A DNA stretch of 11,902 nt from CAZVJU01 sp964627195 (GTDB taxonomy: Bacteria > Patescibacteriota > Microgenomatia > UBA8517), in NCBI GenBank assembly GCA_964627195.1, contig CAZVJU010000034.1, forward strand, positions 1-11,902, read 5' to 3'. Position numbers and translations under genes: made by a program. Shown piece after piece: positions 5,366 to 11,902 of the stretch. The notes beneath the pieces are model-generated. The model was given only the letters and a program-made list of their open reading frames with translations. It did no database searches and was not told the origin of the DNA. Each line of letters opens with the position of its first letter. Position 1 is the stretch's first letter.

Positions 5366-6697
5366 TTATCTGCCTTTTTGGATGAGTTCCTTCTGTATTA
5401 ACTTATGATGATATCTTCGGGCAAATCTGTGAGCTTCATTCCGCAGTTTTTGAAGAAGATGCAAGGCGGCTCCGGCAACCCTAATTTCTTTAAATACCCC
5501 TGCACCTGCCGGGATAATAAGAGTTTCGAAGCGCTTGGCCAACCCTACAATCGGAATATCAAATTTTTTCATTTTATCGCTAAATACGTTTACTTGGGCT
5601 TTACCGCCGTCAACCAGGATAAGATCCGGTACTCCCCAATCAGAAAAATGCGATGCACGTCTGCCTGCCACCTCTTTTAAAGACGCGATGTCGTCGGCTT
5701 TCCTTTTTTGGCGTATTCTAAAATGTCTATATAAGCCCTTATCAGGAGTGGCATTTATAAAGGTTACCATCGAAGCAGTTTGGTATGAGCCTGAAATGTG
5801 AGCAACGTCAAAACATTCAATCCTTCTCAGTGTTTTTGGCAGGCGTATGTATTTTGACAGCAATGTTTCTAAACTTGCCATCTCCTCATGCCTAATATCG
5901 TCAACCAGATTCGGATTTTTTAAAAAGTCGTGGATAGGCGTAACAGGTTGGGTTATATAATTAAGCATTCTAATTTGTTCGCGCAAGTACTTCGCAGACT
6001 CAAAGTTTTCGTTTTTTGACATTATAGTCATGTGTTTGTGAAGCGAGTCATGAACACTTTTTAGCCTGCCGGCAAGTACTGAGTTTATATGTGCTATATT
6101 TTTTCTGTAACTTTTTGTGAGAAGCAATCGCTCTTGGGCGGATGTAGTATGAGTTATTTCTGAGGGACAAGGATTACATAAACCAATTTGCGAGTATAAG
6201 CAACTTCTCTTGCCGGGTTTATGTGTTGAGTATGGAAAAATATGTCGAAGCATGAGTAGGACGTGTTTAACATTAGATGAGGAAGGAAAAGGGCCAAAAA
6301 ATGATCTGTTTTTTTCACTGGCATTCATTTTTCTGGCAGTTAAAACTCGGGGAAATTCTTCGTCTGTAATTTGAATATACAAAGGATGTTTATCGTCTTT
6401 TAATTCACTATTGAATTTAGGCTGAAGTTTATTTATCAATTCTGCTTCCAAAAGAAGAGCTTCCAATTCTGAGGTTACTCTGACAGTAGAAAGAAAAATA
6501 GCCTCCTTGACCATTTGAGTGGTCTTAGGCGCTAAATTCTTCAGAAAATAGGATTTTACTCTATCTTTCAGGCAAGATGACTTGCCAACGTAAATAGGAC
6601 TTTCATCTTTGGCCCAAAAAATATATATTCCCGGATCCATTGGGAGTGTTTTAAGGTAGGAAGGGGTGATCTTGTGTTTTTGGCTTTCTTTTAACAT
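5366..6697 (-). CDS. uvrC: Excinuclease ABC subunit C, short form lacking HhH domain
   Basis: UvrC makes the two incisions around a DNA lesion after UvrA/UvrB recognition. Domains: GIY-YIG nuclease at about 15-100 (G23-I24-Y25, Y36-V37-G38, R46, glutamate in LLLEAELINK); a cysteine cluster at 166-177; a UVR motif for UvrB contact at about 225-245 (NFESAKYLREQIRML); and an RNase H-like nuclease at about 290-430 with candidate acidic and histidine residues D297 (FDVAH), E342, D363 (LVDGGKAQ) and H423 (EAHRFA). The protein ends about 20 residues after EAHRFA, so the tandem helix-hairpin-helix domain is absent; 443 residues against about 600 usual. The cysteine cluster has three cysteines, with serine at FPYS (157) where a first one is expected. 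The ATG at 6697 overlaps the upstream gene by 47 bases; starting at M20 would cut into the domain. No Shine-Dalgarno is evident, so translation may be coupled. Confidence 0.95.
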   Translation of the reverse strand: MLKESQKHKITPSYLKTLPMDPGIYIFWAKDESPIYVGKSSCLKDRVKSYFLKNLAPKTTQMVKEAIFLSTVRVTSELEALLLEAELINKLQPKFNSELKDDKHPLYIQITDEEFPRVLTARKMNASEKNRSFFGPFPSSSNVKHVLLMLRHIFPYSTHKPGKRSCLYSQIGLCNPCPSEITHTTSAQERLLLTKSYRKNIAHINSVLAGRLKSVHDSLHKHMTIMSKNENFESAKYLREQIRMLNYITQPVTPIHDFLKNPNLVDDIRHEEMASLETLLSKYIRLPKTLRRIECFDVAHISGSYQTASMVTFINATPDKGLYRHFRIRQKRKADDIASLKEVAGRRASHFSDWGVPDLILVDGGKAQVNVFSDKMKKFDIPIVGLAKRFETLIIPAGAGVFKEIRVAGAALHLLQKLRNEAHRFARRYHHKLIQKELIQKGR

Positions 6698-8543
6698 GTA
6701 TTTTTTTAGTAATATTTACAATTTTTTGAATAGAAATAATTTTATGTTTTAGAACTTTAACATTTATATAAAGGACTAAAAAGGTTAGGACAAAAATTAA
6801 AGCGGTGAGTTGGTAAATTATAGCCTGATTTTTCCGTGGCAGCACGTTTTTGGTGGTACGATATGCTGTTATCTTGACAGTTGAAGGTGCACTTCTACCC
6901 AAAAAGCCGATTGGCATGTCAACAGTTGTCTTGAAATTTGATTTGGGCGGCATAACGCCTATATAGAATGATTGAACCGTCTCCTCATCAAAAAATATTT
7001 GGGGAACAATGTCGTAAATCGCCACTTTGCCAGTATTGCTAAAGGTTATTTCCAGAGTATTAGCCAAAAACTCAAATGACTTTGGGTAGTCGACTTGTAT
7101 TTCAAGCTCGCTTGCTTTTTCTTCAGGCAAATCACCTATTGTTACAAAAATGTCTTTTTGAGTGTTTTCGCCTAATTTGTATGAGCCGGGAGATGAAGGA
7201 GCAACTGGGTCTTTGCCGTGTATTACAAAAGTAAAATGTTTGAGGTCAAATTTATTGAAGTAGTCGATACCCGATGTCGCCCCCCAGGTGGGATCAACTG
7301 GGACAAAATTTTCTTGAGTTTCATCCCAATACTCCGGCCAGGAGTGAAGGACGTCGGCGACAAGTGATAGCGGTTGAATTTTAGGATTGTCAGAATATGC
7401 GTAGCCGTTTATCTCGCGCGCCGGAATACCGTTTGCCCGCGCCAAGGCAATAAAAAGGTCGGTGAATTCCATACAAAGTGCATCTTTCGGATTTGACAAG
7501 GCAAGCTTTGCTCCAAATCTTGTGACGTCTGGCGTAACTCTTTCATAGTTATAGGTAAGTGTGGCTGTGACGTAATTGTAAATTTCTCTGGGGGTTTTAT
7601 GGGCCTTTGCTATTTCCCGAATTACGGGATCGTCCGATTGCCAAAAAGAAGTCGGCTTCATATTAGCCAAAAGGCTTGTTGGTGAAGGTGAAAGAAGCTT
7701 CCTTACCTTTGCGAATATTTGGACAGAACCGGTTATCTTGACATCAAGTTTTTGTTTTGGAGATAAAATATAAATGGCCAGCCAATTACCGTCTTCGTCG
7801 ACTACGATATTTTTTGGTTCCGGATCAATTGAGTTATAAAACAACCTCTGCAAGGAAGTGTCCGGCGGAATTGCCAGCGATAAGTCAGTCTTTTTATTTG
7901 AGGGATTATCTAAGTGGTAGTTAATAGTAAAAGAAAATGTTTGGAATTGGCCGAAGGCTGCGGTAATACCTGATTTCGCCATGTCTTCTTTTTGAAAAAA
8001 ATAGACATTTCTGTCATCTTTTTGGCTAAACTGCCTTTGTTCGGGCCAAATATAAGCCTCGCCTCCAAACTCTTTAGGAACAGAAACAAAAACATTATAT
8101 TCACGGAAAACTTGGGCATCCTCCAGTTTTGGGATTGAAATTTCCCATACATCACCTGTTTTTTCGGCAAGAGAATCTTCTTCATAGGTAACGATAAAGG
8201 TCCGTGATTTGCCTTTACCGGCAACAGCCTTTGGAAATTCAAGTGTTACGGCTAAGGTATTCTCTTTTTCGCTTTGGCTAAAAGTTGATAGCGGCTTACC
8301 TTCTTCATATGCCTTTAAGTTTTTAGGGTTTATCCCGTTTAAATAAAAGACGTAGCTTTTGCCGTAATAGTCAGAAGTAATATTGCGAATTGTAATGGTA
8401 TTTGTAACTGTAGCTTTGCCTTTAGTCTGAATTTTGTATTCGACGTTCGCATCAACTGTAAAATTTTCAGAAGCGTTAACGTTATGAGGAATAATTAGTG
8501 AAAGGACCAAACAGATTAAAGATAAACATAGTGTTCGTATCAT
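6651..8543 (-). CDS. Secreted, membrane-anchored transglutaminase-like protein
   Basis: This 630-residue protein starts with a signal peptide (1-24, probable cleavage around NASEN). About 260 residues of beta-rich extracellular sequence follow. The transglutaminase-core domain lies at about 315-422, with a papain-like triad: C357 (KDALCMEF), H400 (LHSWPEYW) and D417 (PVDPTWG). The flanking ALARANGIPAREINGYAYS is characteristic of the superfamily. A further beta-type region (about 465-565) follows, then one membrane span (about 575-597) and a basic tail (KVLKHKIISIQK onwards) expected in the cytoplasm. Most bacterial members act as cysteine proteases, amidases or crosslinking enzymes on proteins or cell wall; the substrate here is unknown. 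The triad looks intact. The last 15 codons overlap uvrC in another frame. A TGTTATACT box ends 6 bases before the ATG, supporting this start. Confidence 0.9.
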   Translation of the reverse strand: MIRTLCLSLICLVLSLIIPHNVNASENFTVDANVEYKIQTKGKATVTNTITIRNITSDYYGKSYVFYLNGINPKNLKAYEEGKPLSTFSQSEKENTLAVTLEFPKAVAGKGKSRTFIVTYEEDSLAEKTGDVWEISIPKLEDAQVFREYNVFVSVPKEFGGEAYIWPEQRQFSQKDDRNVYFFQKEDMAKSGITAAFGQFQTFSFTINYHLDNPSNKKTDLSLAIPPDTSLQRLFYNSIDPEPKNIVVDEDGNWLAIYILSPKQKLDVKITGSVQIFAKVRKLLSPSPTSLLANMKPTSFWQSDDPVIREIAKAHKTPREIYNYVTATLTYNYERVTPDVTRFGAKLALSNPKDALCMEFTDLFIALARANGIPAREINGYAYSDNPKIQPLSLVADVLHSWPEYWDETQENFVPVDPTWGATSGIDYFNKFDLKHFTFVIHGKDPVAPSSPGSYKLGENTQKDIFVTIGDLPEEKASELEIQVDYPKSFEFLANTLEITFSNTGKVAIYDIVPQIFFDEETVQSFYIGVMPPKSNFKTTVDMPIGFLGRSAPSTVKITAYRTTKNVLPRKNQAIIYQLTALIFVLTFLVLYINVKVLKHKIISIQKIVNITKKIHVKRKPKTQDHPFLP

Positions 8544-8549
8544 GAAGAA

Positions 8550-8558
8550 AGTATAACA
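8550..8558 (-). promoter_or_regulatory. Extended -10 of the transglutaminase gene, 6 bases before ATG
   Basis: Minus strand: TGT then TATACT (8550-8555), then TTTCTTC-type spacer of 6 bases to the ATG at 8543. The TGn extension is present; no good -35 is seen (CTCTGT at 17 bases). A leaderless transcript is predicted, and no Shine-Dalgarno is available. Confidence 0.5.
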
Positions 8559-8584
8559 AATCGGAGAACCGTACAGAGAGTAAG

Positions 8585-10516
8585 TTAATTATGATTCAAA
8601 GACGGGGCTTCTCGAATAATGTCCCATTCTTCTTCCTTAATCTTGGGGAATAACTCTCTTACTAAAGATTGAAATATTGGAGATTTGGGTTCTACATATC
8701 CTTTCCTTGAGTAAGCAAGAGTTCTGAAAAGTAAACTGAATTTTGCATAGTCGTATCTATTCCACATTTCCTCTGTTGTTCCAAGTTTCGATATTTCAAC
8801 AAGTTGAGAAACTGTAGATATAGGGATTCCATACTGATCAAGGTAAGCTTGGAAAACAACTCTTTGGTTAGCAACCCCATCTAGATGAATATTAGAATTA
8901 CCTATTTTCTTCTGATAATCACCTTTAAAATCTTTAAATAATGATTCAAGAGTTTGGGAATTTATAGTAGAATCTCTATCTCGTTCCTCGTTCTCTAGCC
9001 GTTTCATTACCAGATAGGTATTAAGGTCTCGCAGTGTTTCGTCTGTAATTACGGTTTTAGGTTTGTAAGGATTTGAGTGATCTCGTCTTGTCCACTCATT
9101 GTCACCGTGCAGGTTCCCTGACGGAACATATAAGCTATGGGCTATTGATTGCTTAACGTCTTCTAATGTAATAGCTTTGTCTCTGGTAGATCTAATTGTT
9201 TCAAAAAAGAGATCTCTAGCTCCATCTTTTAAAAATCTATCATAGTTGGATTTACCGGCATAATCCTCTCCTAGAGCCTCCTGAAATCCTATATTTTGCT
9301 CATACAAAAGAGGGTTTGTTTCTTGCAGTATCTCTACAATCTGATCAAAACGCATTTTACCTCTGGTTTTATCGAGGAAGGTGAGAAAATTTCTATCAAG
9401 TTCGATACCTTGTCTAATTTCCTGCTCTAAATCGTCCAAACATTGAGTTGTGTACTGTATGGGATTACGCAATATTTGTGCTTCAGAGGTATCAGGGATA
9501 GGGTGGTATGGAGCTTCTAAACGTGTTGCTCTAAGGATGTTGTAAGTGTTTTCCATTCGACCTGCTCTTAATCGAGTTTGTTCGGTCTCTCCCGGACAAG
9601 TTGCCATGTGTTGAAGGTAGTAATCGGGATACATTTGTCTTGAGTCACTTTCTATCTTAGTATTTCTAGTAGGTAATCCCCGCACAAAACCGTCTGACTC
9701 ATGGAATTGGAAGTCAGTGTATTGAGTTAATAAAATTAAGTAAGCTTGTACTTTTAAAGTTTCAGTGAGTCTATCGAAATCACCATCTTCGGTTGACGAT
9801 ATATTACCCAGTTCTCTAATTACTTGAGGAAACAAATCGGATTCTGAAACACGATGCACCATGAGATTGTAAGTAACGCTATTGGTAATACCACGTATTG
9901 CTTGATTTCTAAAAAAATTTCGAATTTGTCTTTTTACGAATTTTGGATCAGTTTCATATAGACGATCAATATTAACAGCTTTTAATTCTTGTTGTTCTTC
10001 TTCACTTTGTAGCGTCACAAGAATAGCTTCGTTTTCTTGGTTTGGATATACTTGCCATCCTCTAGACTTGAGAAATGTATGTTCATATTCAACTTCACGT
10101 TGGAACCCACCATGTGTTCTAACTTGCAGTGATCCTGCAGCTTCTTCTACAGAAATAGTTCTTACTAGACTGAGTCCCTCAGCTTTTGCTAATACATTTC
10201 CCCCAAATCTACGTTGTTCAGCATTTGCTTCTTCTCCAATTTGATCAAAATTATCCCCAGATGGTTTGAGTCCTCTATCTTTAAAGAGTTGTTTAAAACC
10301 CCTCATCGCTCTATTTACACTTTTTAATTGGAAGTGATGAGGTGAGGTGGCTTCTATAACTTCTTCAGATAAAAATTTATCAGTTAAGGAGATACCTTCA
10401 CCCAAAAAAGAAAAAAGGTTGGGTTTATATAAGTTTAGCGATGTGCGAATACATTCGGTTTCGTTAAAGTACCTTTCCGCAAGACTTTCTTGTCTATTTT
10501 CAGGTGTTCCCGCCAT
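8585..10516 (-). CDS. Large uncharacterised soluble protein
   Basis: I recognise no family for this 643-residue protein. There is no signal peptide or membrane span. The composition is strongly charged, with many Arg, Asp, Glu and Gln and only three cysteines (22, 307, 359). Most of it looks helical. Segments that stand out are KFVKRQIRNFFRNQAIRGIT (192-211), the middle stretch QHMATCPGETEQTRLRAGRM (302-321), and an Asn/His/Asp-rich loop SGNLHGDNEWTRRDHSNPY (466-484). None matches a catalytic motif I can name with confidence. It lies between uvrA (60-base gap) and the transglutaminase gene (41-base gap) on the same strand. By eye its DNA is more AT-rich than uvrA, which hints at a lineage-specific or acquired gene, but I have not computed this. 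A TTGAAA/TAAAAT promoter directly upstream of the ATG supports the start. A role in DNA repair from position alone is not justified. Confidence 0.85.
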   Translation of the reverse strand: MAGTPENRQESLAERYFNETECIRTSLNLYKPNLFSFLGEGISLTDKFLSEEVIEATSPHHFQLKSVNRAMRGFKQLFKDRGLKPSGDNFDQIGEEANAEQRRFGGNVLAKAEGLSLVRTISVEEAAGSLQVRTHGGFQREVEYEHTFLKSRGWQVYPNQENEAILVTLQSEEEQQELKAVNIDRLYETDPKFVKRQIRNFFRNQAIRGITNSVTYNLMVHRVSESDLFPQVIRELGNISSTEDGDFDRLTETLKVQAYLILLTQYTDFQFHESDGFVRGLPTRNTKIESDSRQMYPDYYLQHMATCPGETEQTRLRAGRMENTYNILRATRLEAPYHPIPDTSEAQILRNPIQYTTQCLDDLEQEIRQGIELDRNFLTFLDKTRGKMRFDQIVEILQETNPLLYEQNIGFQEALGEDYAGKSNYDRFLKDGARDLFFETIRSTRDKAITLEDVKQSIAHSLYVPSGNLHGDNEWTRRDHSNPYKPKTVITDETLRDLNTYLVMKRLENEERDRDSTINSQTLESLFKDFKGDYQKKIGNSNIHLDGVANQRVVFQAYLDQYGIPISTVSQLVEISKLGTTEEMWNRYDYAKFSLLFRTLAYSRKGYVEPKSPIFQSLVRELFPKIKEEEWDIIREAPSLNHN

Positions 10517-10525
10517 ATTATGCGT

Positions 10526-10553
10526 ATTTTACTCTAAATTTTGCCTCTTTCAA
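10526..10553 (-). promoter_or_regulatory. Promoter of the 643-residue gene
   Basis: Minus strand: -35 TTGAAA (10548-10553), 16-base spacer, -10 TAAAAT (10526-10531), then 9 bases to the ATG at 10516. This is the best two-box promoter in the window. The predicted start gives a leader of about 2-3 bases. No Shine-Dalgarno is seen. Confidence 0.58.
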
Positions 10554-10576
10554 ACTATGGGTTTACTTCTCTTATA

Positions 10577-11902
10577 TTATGATTTTGTTAGAAATTGGCC
10601 TGTGTAGGAGCTTTGTACTTTTTTAACTTCCTCCACCGTACCTTCTGCAACCACATACCCGCCTTTATCCCCGCCTTCAGGACCAAGATCAATTAGCCAG
10701 TCAGCATTTTTTATTACATCTAAATTATGCTCTATGACAAAGACGCTATTGCCCCATGCGACAAGAAGTTTTAGTACTGCAAGGAGTTTATCTACATCCG
10801 CAAAGTGAAGCCCGGTCGTAGGTTCATCCAGTAAATATAAAGTTTTGCCTGTTTCTCTCTTTGCCAGCTCTGTTGCTAATTTAACCCTTTGTGCTTCGCC
10901 GCCGGAAAGGGTAGTTGCGGGTTGACCCAATTCCATATACCCTAAGCCCACAGCTTCAAGAGTTTCAAGTTTCGAGGTAATTAATGGGATTGAATGGAAA
11001 AAATCTGTCGCCTCACTCACACTTAAACTAAGTACTTCAGCAATATTTTTACCTCGGAAATTCACTTCCAGAGTTTGTGAGTTGTAGCGTTTGCCTTGAC
11101 AAACATCACAAGTTATCCAAAGATCACTCATAAATTGCATCTCGATTTTTATTTGGCCTTGGCCTTCACACGCTTCGCATCTTCCCCCTTTGACATTAAA
11201 GGAAAACCTGCCTTTTTTAAAACCGGCGCTTCGGGCTTCCCTGGTTTGAGAAAATATTTCCCGGACCGGATCAAAAAGTTTGGTATAGGTTGCAGGATTA
11301 CTCCTCGGAGTTCTGCCAATTGGGGACTGGTCAATGAGAATTACTTTATCGATGTTCTCATCGCCAGACATTTCCTTATATATGCCGACCTCTCCCCTAA
11401 ATCTTGGATTTATCTTTTCCTGAAGAGCTCCGTATAGCGTTTCTACAAGAAGCGTAGACTTGCCGCTGCCTGAAACACCACTTACCACAACCAATTTACT
11501 CAAAGGAAATACTACATCAATATTTTTCAGATTAAATTGTGAACAACCATGGATGCTGAGAGAAGATGGAAGCGGGAGGTTTGTTATTTTTCTATTTTCT
11601 AGTTTCCCATTCCTCACTTCTATTTTTCTCTTACCGCTCAAATAGGCTCCGGTTAGGGATTTATTATTCTTTGCAATTTCAGCCGGGGTTCCAGTAGCAA
11701 TAACTTCTCCGCCAAGTTTTCCGGCTCCGGGGCCAAAATCGACTACATAATCGGATTCCCTAATGGTTTGTGCGTCATGCTCGACAACGAGCACTGAATT
11801 TCCGAGGTCACGTAATTTTTTTAGTGTATCAATCAGCCTTTGATTATCTTTTTGATGCAGTCCGATTGTCGGTTCGTCTAAAACATATAACACTCCTGTT
11901 AG
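10577..11902 (-). CDS. uvrA: Excinuclease ABC subunit A, C-terminal half (runs off window)
   Basis: UvrA is the damage-sensing dimeric ATPase of nucleotide excision repair. The frame is open to the right edge; a GTG at 11893-11891 is an internal valine codon (LTGVLYVLDEPTIGLHQ), not the start. The visible 441 residues, roughly the last half of a protein of about 940, begin at the Walker B and D-loop of the first ATPase and include its histidine switch (VVEHD). The second ATPase follows with Walker A GVSGSGKST (about 142-150), the zinc module CEAC...CDVC (about 242-268), the ABC signature LSGGEAQRVKLA (about 332-343), Walker B TLYLLDEPTTGLH (about 354-366) and its histidine switch VIEHN. The conserved IDQSPIGRTPRSNPATYT segment is intact. 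All motifs look functional. uvrC lies two genes downstream on the same strand; uvrB is not visible. Confidence 0.98.
   Translation of the reverse strand, partial: LTGVLYVLDEPTIGLHQKDNQRLIDTLKKLRDLGNSVLVVEHDAQTIRESDYVVDFGPGAGKLGGEVIATGTPAEIAKNNKSLTGAYLSGKRKIEVRNGKLENRKITNLPLPSSLSIHGCSQFNLKNIDVVFPLSKLVVVSGVSGSGKSTLLVETLYGALQEKINPRFRGEVGIYKEMSGDENIDKVILIDQSPIGRTPRSNPATYTKLFDPVREIFSQTREARSAGFKKGRFSFNVKGGRCEACEGQGQIKIEMQFMSDLWITCDVCQGKRYNSQTLEVNFRGKNIAEVLSLSVSEATDFFHSIPLITSKLETLEAVGLGYMELGQPATTLSGGEAQRVKLATELAKRETGKTLYLLDEPTTGLHFADVDKLLAVLKLLVAWGNSVFVIEHNLDVIKNADWLIDLGPEGGDKGGYVVAEGTVEEVKKVQSSYTGQFLTKS

Noticed and set aside
5405..5801. Two plus-strand open frames of about 90 codons opposite uvrC.
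   Set aside because: They are antisense to a strongly supported gene, mutually overlapping, with no recognisable protein features; they are shadows of the uvrC codons.
10347..10607. A plus-strand frame of 86 codons across the uvrA to 643-residue gene gap.
   Set aside because: It overlaps the start of the 643-residue gene and its promoter on the other strand, with no ribosome site or familiar sequence.
11891..11902. GTG at 11893-11891 as the uvrA start.
   Set aside because: The frame stays open to the window edge and the preceding codons encode the conserved LTG of the UvrA LTGVLYVLDEP segment, so this is an internal valine.
1..11902. CRISPR array, insertion sequence, or UGA recoding (as in some CPR groups).
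   Set aside because: No regularly spaced repeats, no transposase-like frame or terminal inverted repeats, and all genes are read with the standard code using TAA or TAG stops.

Overview
The window reads like a piece of a streamlined bacterial chromosome, most likely from the Candidate Phyla Radiation (Patescibacteria), with a Microgenomates-type lineage as my best guess. The reasons are: very tight packing with gaps of 2 to about 120 bases; short, divergent versions of core proteins (a 443-residue UvrC, a 72-residue SecG); a lone RnfD-like membrane protein; a membrane-anchored peptide-binding protein with no transporter genes beside it; and large uncharacterised proteins. The genetic code looks standard (TAA and TAG stops, tryptophan as TGG, no in-frame TGA). 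The taxonomic call rests on recognition, not on a search.

Layout. At 1-396 (minus) lies the N-terminal 132 codons of a DUF1905/YdeI-family protein that runs off the left edge. A histidine tRNA (476-551, minus) follows, then an RnfD/NqrB-like membrane protein (619-1434, minus). A 57-base divergent promoter region (1435-1491) separates it from the only plus-strand gene, a 577-residue uncharacterised membrane protein (1492-3225). Everything to the right is on the minus strand. Read in the direction of transcription it is: uvrA C-terminal half (11902-10577), a 643-residue uncharacterised soluble protein (10516-8585), a secreted membrane-anchored transglutaminase-like protein (8543-6651), uvrC overlapping it by 47 bases (6697-5366), a holin-4-like small membrane protein (5245-4844), secG (4805-4587) and a family-5 solute-binding protein (4550-3228). 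No gene-free stretch exceeds 300 bases; the longest without a protein gene is 397-618, which holds the tRNA.

Functional themes. uvrA and uvrC are two of the three nucleotide-excision repair genes. The rest is mostly envelope biology: Sec secretion (SecG), a holin-like membrane protein, an exported transglutaminase-like protein and a surface oligopeptide-binding protein. No mobile element, CRISPR array or complete novel system is visible.

The most striking signal is regulatory. Four minus-strand genes have a -10-like hexamer ending exactly 6 bases before the ATG (TATAAT, TATAAT, TATACT, TAAGAT), and four other genes have one 9-13 bases away. Seven of these eight genes have no convincing Shine-Dalgarno sequence. 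That predicts leaderless or near-leaderless transcripts with a promoter for almost every gene, despite the operon-like packing. Other notable points are a UvrC without the C-terminal helix-hairpin-helix domain and with an altered cysteine cluster, a tRNA-His with C at position 55, and the two large unknown proteins.
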